Shown here one piece after another: positions 17,508 to 24,530 of a stretch of 34,603 nt of DNA. A program made the translations under genes and the position numbers. The DNA comes from an uncultured Muribaculaceae bacterium (GTDB lineage Bacteria > Bacteroidota > Bacteroidia > Bacteroidales > Muribaculaceae): positions 1 through 34,603 of the forward strand of contig CAJUFH010000028.1 in assembly GCA_910585755.1 (NCBI GenBank), given 5' to 3'. Below the pieces are notes generated by a model, which was not told where the DNA came from, did no database searches, and saw nothing but the letters and a program-made list of their open reading frames with translations. Each line of letters starts with the position of its first letter. Positions within the stretch are counted from its first letter, which is position 1.

Positions 17508-18046
17508 CACAGGGGACGCAACTGACCGGTTACCGTATCAATGACGTACCCCCTAACGACTATGTCGGATGGGATAAGGGGATGACGGGCCACAAGGTCG
17601 ACGGTTTCCTTTACCGCCTCGTCGGTATCCTCGAAGCCGTGGAGCCAGCTTTTGAGGTCGATGCCGCAGTGGGTCATCAGCGTTATATGCTCTTCGGGTA
17701 TTCCGCGGGAGCGCATATGGGATAGCATCTCGTCGGCATCCATCCCCTGGACTCCGCAGTTTGTGTGGCCGATTACCATGATTTCCCTGACTCCAAGCTC
17801 GTAGACCGCCACGAGGATGCTGCGCATCGTAGAGTCGAACGGGTTGGTGATAACCCCTCCGGCGTTCTTTATGATCTTTACGTCGCCGTTGCGGAACCCG
17901 AGCGCGGCGGGGAGCAGCTCCACAAGGCGGGTATCCATGCAGGTGACGATTGCGATTTTCTTATCCGGGTATTTGCTTGTTATAAACCGCTCGTAGCCCT
18001 TCTCTCCCACGAAGCGGCGGTTGTGTTCAAGGATTTCCTGTATCAT
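17507..18046 (-). CDS. Beta-class carbonic anhydrase
   Basis: This cytoplasmic enzyme interconverts CO2 and bicarbonate, which feeds PEP carboxykinase-type CO2 fixation in succinate-producing Bacteroidales. The 179 residues show the beta-class zinc site: Cys36 in TCMDTR with the Asp38-Arg40 dyad, His94 and Cys97 in GHTNCG. NAGG at 61-64 is also typical. Length fits short single-domain members. Its stop codon overlaps the start of the PUL regulator by one base, so both are probably on one message and translation may be coupled. That pairing is unexpected for a housekeeping enzyme. Confidence 0.93.
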   Translation of the reverse strand: MIQEILEHNRRFVGEKGYERFITSKYPDKKIAIVTCMDTRLVELLPAALGFRNGDVKIIKNAGGVITNPFDSTMRSILVAVYELGVREIMVIGHTNCGVQGMDADEMLSHMRSRGIPEEHITLMTHCGIDLKSWLHGFEDTDEAVKETVDLVARHPLIPSDIVVRGYVIDTVTGQLRPL

Positions 18047-18067
18047 GGTATCGCGTTTTTCCTACCG

Positions 18068-18083
18068 CGAAAATACGAAAATA
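18068..18083 (-). promoter_or_regulatory. Tandem -7-like elements for the carbonic anhydrase-regulator operon
   Basis: On the minus strand two copies of TATTTTCG (18083-18076 and 18075-18068) match the looser Bacteroidota consensus TAnnTTyG, 22-37 nt upstream of the carbonic anhydrase ATG. No clear -33 element was found. Confidence 0.35.
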
Positions 18084-18103
18084 CCCCGAAAGAACGAAAA
18101 GAG

Positions 18104-18134
18104 TTGGAGCATAATCAACAAGTTCGTAACTTCG
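18104..18134 (+). promoter_or_regulatory. Promoter for the CE7 esterase gene
   Basis: TTGG at 18104-18107 and TAACTTCG at 18127-18134 are separated by 19 nt, the Bacteroidota -33/-7 spacing. Transcription would start near 18140, about 50 nt before the ATG at 18191. Confidence 0.55.
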
Positions 18135-18150
18135 CGCCGGGGTCCCTCCC

Positions 18151-18182
18151 CCCTTCACCCTTCACCCTTCACCTTTCACCTT
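18151..18182. repeat. Short tandem repeat of TTCACCC
   Basis: About four copies of a 7-bp unit (TTCACCC, last copies slightly changed) lie in the untranslated leader immediately before the esterase gene. Such a tract could vary in copy number and alter the leader; no function can be assigned. Confidence 0.7.
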
Positions 18183-18190
18183 AAAAAGAT

Positions 18191-19498
18191 ATGACCAGGA
18201 AAATACTGTTCCTCCTCTCCGCCATAATGATGTTCACGGCCTATGCCGAAAACTACCCCTACCGCTCCGACGCGCTGTGGCTCGCGCAGCCCGACCACGC
18301 CGACTGGCTGTACAAGGTCGGCGAGTCGCCGGAATTTGATATACGGCTCTACCGCTACGGAATACCGCAGGACGGTGTGGAGGTGGCCTGGGAAGCTGGC
18401 GACGACCTTATGCCGGCCGACGATTCCGGCAAACTGACGCTGAAGGATGGCGCTGCCAAGCTACGCCTCAAGCCGATGAAGAAGCCTGGGTTCCGCGACC
18501 TGCGGCTGACGGCGAAAATCGACGGACAGACTTTCCGCCACCACGTCAAGGTAGGGTTCTCCCCCGAGAAAATCGAACCGTACACCAAGAAACCGGCTGA
18601 TTTCGACGAGTTCTGGCAGAAAGGGCTCGACGAGCTCGCGAAAACGCCGCTGAAATACACTATCACCCCGGCGCCGGAGTATTCCACGGACAAAATCGAC
18701 GCATACCTCTTAAAACTCATAATCAACCGGCAGAACCAGGCGGTCTACGGCTATCTGACAATGCCGAAAGGGGCCAAGCCGGGTAGCTGCCCGATCGTGA
18801 TGTGCCCTCCCGGAGCCGGTATCAAGACTATCAAGGACCCACTGCTCCACAAATATTACGCCGAAAGCGGCTGCCTACGCTTCGAGATTGAGATTCACGG
18901 ACTTAACCCGGAAATGACCGCCGAACAGTTCGCCGAGATTTCCAAAGCGTTCTCCGGCAAGGAGAACGGCTACCTGAGCAACGGACTTGACAACCGCGAC
19001 AACTATTATATGAGGCGGGTGTACCTCGCCTGCGTCAGGGCGATTGACTTTCTGACGACGCTTCCCGAATGGGACGGGAAGAATATCGGGGTTCAGGGCG
19101 GTTCGCAAGGGGGCGCGCTGGCAATCGTGACGGCGGCGCTCGACCCGCGTGTGACGGCGGTCGCCGCCAACCATCCCGCCCTCAGCGACATGGCGGCGTT
19201 CAAGGCCAAACGGGCCGACGGCTATCCCCACTTCTCGCGCCTCCCCGGCTCCGACACGTCCGAAAAGCTTGAGACCATGGCGTATTACGACGTCGTGAAC
19301 TTCGCCCGCAACCTGAAATGCCCGGTGTTCATGACATGGGGCTACAACGACAACACATGCGCCCCGACAACCTCCTACGCCGTCTACAACGTCATCACCT
19401 CCCCCAAGGAGGCCCTCCTGACCCCTGTCAACGAGCACTGGACCTCCGACACCACCGAGCGCGCCATCCACCGCTGGCTCCTCTCCCAATTCAAATAA
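18191..19498 (+). CDS. Acetyl xylan esterase-like alpha/beta hydrolase (CE7 family)
   Basis: This exported esterase probably removes acetyl groups from sugars or polysaccharides. The 435 residues have a signal peptide (cleavage near 20, TAYA) and an N-terminal beta-sandwich of about 110 residues. The CE7 domain follows, from PADFDEFW (about 136) to the end. The nucleophile lies in GVQGGSQGGA; the acidic residue is in TWGYNDNTCAP and the histidine in NEHW near the C-terminus. This combination is typical of the AXE1/cephalosporin-C deacetylase group. The gene is divergent from the carbonic anhydrase, so it is not part of the dextran PUL transcript, and dextran is not acetylated. No PUL partner is next to it. 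Confidence 0.88.
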   Translation: MTRKILFLLSAIMMFTAYAENYPYRSDALWLAQPDHADWLYKVGESPEFDIRLYRYGIPQDGVEVAWEAGDDLMPADDSGKLTLKDGAAKLRLKPMKKPGFRDLRLTAKIDGQTFRHHVKVGFSPEKIEPYTKKPADFDEFWQKGLDELAKTPLKYTITPAPEYSTDKIDAYLLKLIINRQNQAVYGYLTMPKGAKPGSCPIVMCPPGAGIKTIKDPLLHKYYAESGCLRFEIEIHGLNPEMTAEQFAEISKAFSGKENGYLSNGLDNRDNYYMRRVYLACVRAIDFLTTLPEWDGKNIGVQGGSQGGALAIVTAALDPRVTAVAANHPALSDMAAFKAKRADGYPHFSRLPGSDTSEKLETMAYYDVVNFARNLKCPVFMTWGYNDNTCAPTTSYAVYNVITSPKEALLTPVNEHWTSDTTERAIHRWLLSQFK

Positions 19499-19601
19499 TC
19501 CCCCTCTCTCAGCCACCCTCAAGCCCCGCCGTTCCTACCGCCAGCATGTGTATAACCCCGCCGTCTCCTATAATCTTCTTCTATGGGATGCGGTTGGGGT
19601 G

Positions 19602-19628
19602 GTAGGGACGCGGCGTGCCGCGTCAGGC
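19602..19628 (+). repeat. REP-like palindrome, copy 1
   Basis: A 27-bp sequence begins GTAGGGACGCGGC and contains the hairpin GACGCGGC-gt-GCCGCGTC. A second copy lies in opposite orientation at 22567-22593 with changes that keep the hairpin paired. The stretch 19499-19689 otherwise shows no gene. Confidence 0.65.
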
Positions 19629-19689
19629 CGGCTTACGCTCCGCACTACCAAATAAACATCAAACGCGATGGCATTCATTTAGAAATGGT

Positions 19690-19720
19690 TTTGTGAATTT
19701 GGGAAAATTCACTACCTTTG
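19690..19720 (+). promoter_or_regulatory. Strong Bacteroidota promoter
   Basis: TTTG at 19690-19693 and TACCTTTG at 19713-19720 are separated by 19 nt, a perfect match to the Bacteroidota -33/-7 consensus. It is nearly the same as the tRNA-Val promoter at the right end of the window. Predicted transcription start is near 19726; no good coding start follows for almost 400 nt. Confidence 0.7.
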
Positions 19721-19725
19721 CCGTC

Positions 19726-20053
19726 AAAGGGCAAAGAGTTGCCTTAAAACCGCTTATCGCCTCCCGCGACAAGCGCATTAATTTTTGAGAAAGCGTTTTT
19801 TGCTTCGTTTCTCCCACCGAAAATCGCCAATTTTCTATCCCAGAGAGAACACAAGCAGTCAGGAGTCAGCAAAAGCCTCGCTGAGAGGCCTAAGCTTACT
19901 CCAAACGCCTATGTTTGTCGATTCCACCCCCGTCTTGTCGCGGGAGGTAAGGAATACCGGCATGCGTGGGGGTGGACTGCGTCGTTTCTGGGAAGGTGTT
20001 TGGCGATACCTCGGTTGGGACGGCGCGGCAAAATGTCCCCGCGCATTCTTTTT
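19726..20053 (+). ncRNA. Candidate free-standing structured RNA, about 330 nt
   Basis: The region runs from a consensus promoter to a terminator-like hairpin and holds several strong pairings. GGCAA/TTGCC forms a hairpin near 19729-19742. A 14-bp perfect long-range pair joins 19760-19773 with 19934-19947. GCCTC/GAGGC forms a hairpin at 19875-19889. A 9-bp perfect pair joins 19923-19931 with 19968-19976. The 14-bp and 9-bp helices cross, so both together would make a pseudoknot. It lacks the sequence signatures I know for tmRNA, RNase P RNA and SRP RNA. It could be a lineage-specific RNA (6S or a Bacteroidales-type Rfam motif is possible) or a long leader for the downstream lipoprotein gene. 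The overlapping 175-codon ORF at 19785-20312 is judged spurious. Ends are approximate. Confidence 0.5.
20023..20053 (+). terminator. Terminator-like hairpin at the end of the RNA candidate
   Basis: GCGCGG (20023-20028) pairs with CCGCGC (20039-20044) around a 10-nt loop and is followed by ATTCTTTTT. It precedes the lipoprotein start at 20119. Confidence 0.55.
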
Positions 20054-20118
20054 ATCCAACCGAAAACTCGCCACCGCCAACGGCTTTGGGGAATCCGATG
20101 GCAACATATTCACCATCT

Positions 20119-21066
20119 ATGTCTTACATTTTTCACGGCTTGTCGCATCTTCGCATAAAGGCCGGTCTGTCAGCATTACTGCTGTCTGCCTGTTTTTTAC
20201 TGACAGGATGCTCGACTGCCGGGACTCTGAATGTGCCCGGAGTCACCTACCAATCAGTCAACACACGAATACCGCAGCCATCAAAGGGCTTCTCTATCCC
20301 GGCAGATGCTAAAATCATGGCCTCGTATGCCATTGACGAATATGGCAAACTCGCGATATTTGTGAAAAATCTGACATCGGAGATTATGATCATCGATCAG
20401 GAAATGTCGTTTCTGGTAAATACCGACGGAGTTTCTACGAGCTACTTTGACCCGACAATCAGGACATCAACGACTACGAATTTCGATGCCGCGACCAACG
20501 GAATGAGCGTCAACCTCGGTTCCATTGCCTCGGCCTTTGGCGTGGGAGGCCCACTTGGTTCCCTTCTCGGAGGAATGAATGTCAGTAATTCTGCTACGCA
20601 AGGGGTATCTAACGCGAACTCTGTTATGATAGCAGACCAGAAACGCATAATGTTAGGGCCGAAAGGAAGTTGCGGAATGTCGAAATTCTATACAGTTAAA
20701 GGGATTGGGAAAAACGCGCTCATCGCTCAGTCACAGAAAGACTTAACATACGAGACCTCCCCTCTCCGATTCAGCGTCTGCATTTCCTATTCGGTAAACG
20801 ACGAAGCAACATTTGAGAAGTTCGTCACCGATTTCTATGTTGAGTCGAATATTTATGAACGGGTATTGTCAAAAGGCAAGGTCAATCAGGCGCTCAGACG
20901 AGTTTACGCTGAAAAGCCGAACTGCCTTGATATGCCATGGTTCATTCTTTATATGAATAATAATATCAAGGGGACAGCCGGAGATGACTTCTTCATACCC
21001 GCAAATGATTTCAAAAAGAGCACATACGACAATATTGTGCAGGGAATGTTGGTAGATTTTCAATAA
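20119..21066 (+). CDS. Unrecognised lipoprotein
   Basis: I do not recognise this family. From ATG 20119 the product is 315 residues with a lipoprotein signal (hydrophobic core LSALLLSACFLL, lipobox LTGC, Cys31). An ATG at 20098 is also possible; longer readings run into the structured RNA region and were not used. The body has a hydrophobic Gly/Ala/Ser stretch around 130-155 (IASAFGVGGPLGSLLGGM) that might insert into or lie on a membrane. The C-terminal half is rich in aromatic and charged residues with several cysteines. The base composition is visibly more AT-rich than the PUL or the pyr genes. The next gene, also a lipoprotein, follows after 8 nt, so the two probably work together. Confidence 0.75.
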   Translation: MSYIFHGLSHLRIKAGLSALLLSACFLLTGCSTAGTLNVPGVTYQSVNTRIPQPSKGFSIPADAKIMASYAIDEYGKLAIFVKNLTSEIMIIDQEMSFLVNTDGVSTSYFDPTIRTSTTTNFDAATNGMSVNLGSIASAFGVGGPLGSLLGGMNVSNSATQGVSNANSVMIADQKRIMLGPKGSCGMSKFYTVKGIGKNALIAQSQKDLTYETSPLRFSVCISYSVNDEATFEKFVTDFYVESNIYERVLSKGKVNQALRRVYAEKPNCLDMPWFILYMNNNIKGTAGDDFFIPANDFKKSTYDNIVQGMLVDFQ

Positions 21067-21074
21067 AAGGACAT

Positions 21075-22112
21075 ATGAATAATATTTTCAAACAATTCAT
21101 CGGCTCCATACTGATGATTGCCCTGCTCGCTTCCTGTCATTCTGTGGAGAAAGTAGTAGTCAGCGGCGCTCCCGGAACCAAGATATACACACCAGACAAA
21201 ACAGAAGTAGCAACTATCGCTCCTAACGGGCAAGCGAAAATCAAGCTACCAGGCGATGCTTACTTCGGCTATCTTTACACATACGATGCGGCCTATGACA
21301 AGTACGTCCCGTTTGCGTTGGATGTCGTGGAAAACAAACACTCAGGATGCAAGATCGCACTTGGCACAAGTTTCGCTGTTGACGGAATTGGTCTGTCAGC
21401 AATGGTTGTAGGCCTTGCGTGGATATTGGCAACAGCGGAAGATGAAGAGGCGAACACAACGCCAGCAGCTTTGGCCGTTGGCGGAGGTGGTGTTCTGGCA
21501 CTTGGTTCGGCGCTTGGAGGAATGGCAGCCAGTTCGAGGATGGGCGAGCTTAACCATCAGTATAATTTCGGATATGCGAAAAAGCAAGAAACGAATCAGA
21601 ACGTTGTGCTCGCTGAATATGTTGCGCCATATGCCTCTGTCGCAACGCAAACCGCCAAAGCGAACGAAAAAGAGACGCCCGCTATCGATACGCCAACAGA
21701 AGCGACCACGAGCAGACACACCCTCCCTTCGTCCAAATCCACCAGGACGATAAAGGACTCTGCCAAACGGGTTGAGGGGACCTACTCAGTAAGCGGCAAA
21801 CTGACAATCGGGAACGAGACTGTCGAGGAATTAAGCGGTAATATAATCCTTATTACCAAGACAGGTAAAAACGAGGTCAAGGTAGAAATTTACGACGGTA
21901 AAGAAAAATTCTTTTCTTCAACGGAACTATACTCTGTCGCAAAGGGTAAGAATGGCTCCATAACTTTAACCCACAAAAAAATATCGTCAGCACACATAAC
22001 AATAACCCCTTCCGGCAAAATCACCTATACACATCCGAGGGTGAACATCGAAGGAGACAATTACACCCTGACGCTTAGTGGCTCCAAAGCTGCGTCTAAA
22101 AGCAATAAATGA
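21075..22112 (+). CDS. Unrecognised lipoprotein with two hydrophobic segments
   Basis: I do not recognise this family. The 345-residue product has a lipoprotein signal with lipobox LASC (Cys21). It begins with a short PEGA-like stretch (GAPGTKIYTPDKTEVATIAPNGQAKIKLPGD..., about 32-58), which is a resemblance only. Two hydrophobic Gly-rich segments follow (about 96-120 and 130-152), then a polar Thr/Ser/Lys-rich linker (about 185-235). The C-terminal domain (about 238-345) is beta-rich, with alternating short strands. It is co-directional with and 8 nt downstream of another lipoprotein gene, and shares its AT-richer composition. A likely role is an envelope complex of two lipoproteins; this is inference. 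Confidence 0.75.
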   Translation: MNNIFKQFIGSILMIALLASCHSVEKVVVSGAPGTKIYTPDKTEVATIAPNGQAKIKLPGDAYFGYLYTYDAAYDKYVPFALDVVENKHSGCKIALGTSFAVDGIGLSAMVVGLAWILATAEDEEANTTPAALAVGGGGVLALGSALGGMAASSRMGELNHQYNFGYAKKQETNQNVVLAEYVAPYASVATQTAKANEKETPAIDTPTEATTSRHTLPSSKSTRTIKDSAKRVEGTYSVSGKLTIGNETVEELSGNIILITKTGKNEVKVEIYDGKEKFFSSTELYSVAKGKNGSITLTHKKISSAHITITPSGKITYTHPRVNIEGDNYTLTLSGSKAASKSNK

Positions 22113-22158
22113 ATTTGCGTTGACTTTGCAACGCGGCATACTATGAATAAACCATAGG

Positions 22159-22220
22159 ATTCACATTGTTACAATGTGGATTGTGTAGGAACATTTCCTG
22201 GATGTGAATCTGGGAAATGT
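22159..22220 (+). terminator. Competing hairpins after the lipoprotein pair, terminator-like
   Basis: CACATTG-TTA-CAATGTG (22162-22178) is a perfect hairpin. ACATTTCC (22191-22198) pairs with GGAAATGT (22213-22220) and is followed by TATTTTATT, which looks like a terminator. GATTCACAT (22159-22167) can instead pair with ATGTGAATC (22202-22210), which would break both other hairpins. Confidence 0.5.
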
Positions 22221-22566
22221 TATTTTATTAACAATGCCCATATTAGCCTTTTATCTGAAATCTGTGTTAATCCGTCGCATCCGTGGGGAGCGAAGCGACC
22301 GCCAAAATCTGTGTGCCAAAATCTCTCCAATTCAATATGGAAAAACCACATAATAACACGTTGATGTGGAGGCTGAGAGGAGGTATATCCAAATTTGTAA
22401 GGTGGACTATCCTAATTATAGGACCTCTTCGAGGCCAGGTCCACCCCCCTCGAACAAACACCGCACCTTCGGCGCTAAACGAATGCAGCGGTTGTGTAGG
22501 GGACGCAGCGAATATATAGGATTGCACCGCACGACCAAATAAATGCGGTGTTGTGATGAGGTTCAC
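22221..22566. other. Non-coding stretch without a supported gene
   Basis: Only short ORFs of 60-110 codons without coding character are present. A small hairpin CACCGCA/TGCGGTG occurs at about 22525-22552, and GGACCT/AGGTCC around 22420-22442. A partial sequence resembling the REP-like repeat (GTAGGGGACGCAGCG) starts near 22496. No promoter or RNA gene can be named. Confidence 0.5.
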
Positions 22567-22593
22567 GCCTGACGCAGCGTGCCGCATCCCTAC
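22567..22593 (-). repeat. REP-like palindrome, copy 2 (inverted)
   Basis: On the minus strand this reads GTAGGGATGCGGCACGCTGC followed by GTCAGGC. It differs from copy 1 at four positions, and the altered stem bases still pair as G-U or swapped loop bases, so the hairpin is preserved. Confidence 0.65.
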
Positions 22594-22673
22594 AAACATT
22601 CAGTTATGCAACGCCACCCCCATTTTGTTTTACAACACCTTCGCACTCGGGGCGGGGAGGGGCTTGAGGGGAA

Positions 22674-23606
22674 TCAGATGTCGAGGGCGCCGATGAGGGA
22701 GGTGACGGAGGGGACGTTGTGGCGGCGGCAGTAGTCGGCGATGTAGTCGATGACTTCGACGCAGACGGCGGGGTTGAGGAAGTTGGCGGTGCCGACCTGG
22801 ACGGCGGTTGCTCCGGCGAGGATGAACTCCATGGCGTCGCGGCCGGAGGCGATGCCACCGAGTCCGATTACGGGTATCTTGACGGCCTTGGCGGTCTGCC
22901 ATACCATGCGGACGGCGACGGGGCGCACGGCGGGGCCGGAGAGGCCGCCGGTGACGGTCGAGAGGCAGGGGCGACGGCGTTCGACATCAATCGCCATACC
23001 CATAAGGGTGTTGATCAGCGACACGGCATCGGCCCCCTCGGCCTCGGCGGCACGGGCGATTTCCGTTATGTCGGTCACGTTGGGGGAGAGTTTGACTATC
23101 AGGGTGCGGGGCCACGCGGCGCGCACGGCGCGGGTCACAGACCCTGCACCCTCCGTTGTCGTACCGAAGGCGAGTCCCCCCTGCTTCACGTTCGGGCAGG
23201 AGATGTTGACCTCCAGCGCGGCGACATCGTCCAGCGCCGCGAGACGGCGGGCCGCCTCGGCATACTCCTCGGGGGTGTTACCCGAAATATTCACGATAAG
23301 GTTAGAGCCCTGGCGGCGTATGCGGGGATAGATTTCGGAGGCGAAATAGTCGACACCCTTGTTCTGCAGGCCGACGGCGTTGAGCATCCCCGAGGGGGTT
23401 TCGGCCATACGGGGGTAGTCGTTACCCTGGCGGGGATGGAGGGTCGTGCCCTTAACTATATATGCCCCGAGCGAGGAAATGTCGAGCAGGTCGGCAAACT
23501 CCTCGCCGTAGCCGAAGGTCCCGGAGGCGGTCATCACCGGGTTTGCCATTTTCAGCGAGCCAATCTCAACGCCCAGCGAGGGGGCGGCAGCGGTATTGTT
23601 TTCCAT
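22674..23606 (-). CDS. pyrD: Dihydroorotate dehydrogenase, class 1B catalytic subunit
   Basis: This enzyme oxidises dihydroorotate to orotate in de novo pyrimidine synthesis, passing electrons via FMN to PyrK. The 310 residues form a TIM barrel. The catalytic Cys137 in NISCPNVKQGG marks class 1 enzymes (class 2 has Ser). ASGTFGYGEE (about 27-36), NAVGLQNKG (76-84), and the FMN phosphate-binding IPVIGLGGIASGRDAMEF are present. The partner pyrK lies 5 nt upstream on the same strand, so this is class 1B (NAD-dependent). Confidence 0.96.
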   Translation of the reverse strand: MENNTAAAPSLGVEIGSLKMANPVMTASGTFGYGEEFADLLDISSLGAYIVKGTTLHPRQGNDYPRMAETPSGMLNAVGLQNKGVDYFASEIYPRIRRQGSNLIVNISGNTPEEYAEAARRLAALDDVAALEVNISCPNVKQGGLAFGTTTEGAGSVTRAVRAAWPRTLIVKLSPNVTDITEIARAAEAEGADAVSLINTLMGMAIDVERRRPCLSTVTGGLSGPAVRPVAVRMVWQTAKAVKIPVIGLGGIASGRDAMEFILAGATAVQVGTANFLNPAVCVEVIDYIADYCRRHNVPSVTSLIGALDI

Positions 23607-23611
23607 ACGAT

Positions 23612-24382
23612 TCAGTCAAACCAAGTGAGTTCGTCAATATTGAACACGGGGCCTTCGGTGCATACGCAGACGTTCCCCCTGACGGTCTTCTCGACGCAGC
23701 AGAGGCACGCGCCGAGGCCGCACGCCATCATATTCTCAAGCGATACCTCGCACGGGGAGCCGCTTTCGAGAGCCTTTTTCGCCACCCAGACCATCATCGG
23801 CTTGGGGCCGCAGCAGGCCACGAGGTCCCAGCGACGGTCGAGCGCCGGGTTAAGGGTCACGAGGCCGCGGTGTCCGGCGGATCCGTCGTCGGTCGAGACG
23901 TGTACCGGGCCGAGCGCCTCGAACTCGTCGCGCAGTAGCAGCTCCGCTTCCGAGCGAGCGCCGGTAAGAAATTCCGGGCTGTAGCCCAGGGCTTTGAGCT
24001 GTTTTCCGTAGAAGAGCATCGGCGCAACGCCTACCCCGCCTCCGGCAAGAAGGATGCGGGCATCCTTGTTTTCAGGGATGGAGAAACTGCGGCCGAGCGG
24101 GAGCAGCATGTTGACCACATCCCCTTCGCGGACAGCGCAGAGGGCCTCAGTTCCGGCTCCGGCACGGCGCACGAGAAGCCGGAGCGTCCCGGCGGCGGGA
24201 TCGGCGTCGCAGATTGAAATCGGACGGCGCAGGAAGGTCGGCTTGCTGGCGTCAATCCTAACCTGGGCGAACTGACCGGGAAGAATCTCGGCGGGGAGGG
24301 TGCCGCGGAACGTCAGCATACAGAAACGAGGACCAAGCTGCCGGTTTTCGACAACCGTGAGGTCGCAAAGTGCTTTCTTCAT
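23612..24382 (-). CDS. pyrK: Dihydroorotate dehydrogenase electron-transfer subunit
   Basis: This FAD and [2Fe-2S] protein passes electrons from PyrD to NAD+. The 256 residues follow the ferredoxin reductase-like layout: a flavin-binding barrel with FLRRPISICDAD (about 52-63), then a nucleotide-binding domain with LLAGGGVGVAPMLF (about 108-121). A C-terminal [2Fe-2S] site has Cys221, Cys226, Cys229 and Cys239 or Cys241. It is the first gene of the pair, 5 nt before pyrD. Confidence 0.95.
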   Translation of the reverse strand: MKKALCDLTVVENRQLGPRFCMLTFRGTLPAEILPGQFAQVRIDASKPTFLRRPISICDADPAAGTLRLLVRRAGAGTEALCAVREGDVVNMLLPLGRSFSIPENKDARILLAGGGVGVAPMLFYGKQLKALGYSPEFLTGARSEAELLLRDEFEALGPVHVSTDDGSAGHRGLVTLNPALDRRWDLVACCGPKPMMVWVAKKALESGSPCEVSLENMMACGLGACLCCVEKTVRGNVCVCTEGPVFNIDELTWFD

Positions 24383-24404
24383 AATCGTTGAGGGTTCTTT
24401 TACG

Positions 24405-24412
24405 CGAAGTTA
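24405..24412 (-). promoter_or_regulatory. Candidate -7 element for pyrK-pyrD
   Basis: On the minus strand the sequence is TAACTTCG, identical to the -7 element proposed for the CE7 esterase, 22 nt upstream of the pyrK ATG. No clear -33 element accompanies it. Confidence 0.3.
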
Positions 24413-24530
24413 AAGAAAATCCTGCGAAAAAGCCGCGCCGGGCGAGGGCAAACTTTCGGTTTTCGGAAGGCGTTATATATTGTGAAGCGGCGTGAAATGC
24501 CGCGAAAACGACAAAAATAATCTCGAGGGT

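Noticed and set aside
19726..20053. Retron or DGR-type RNA
   Set aside because: No reverse transcriptase gene anywhere in the window.
19785..20312. 175-codon ORF overlapping the RNA candidate and the lipoprotein start
   Set aside because: Starts inside a promoter-driven structured region, overlaps the lipoprotein signal peptide in another frame, and shows no coding character.
22719..23984. 421-codon plus-strand ORF over pyrD-pyrK
   Set aside because: Spans two certain genes on the other strand.
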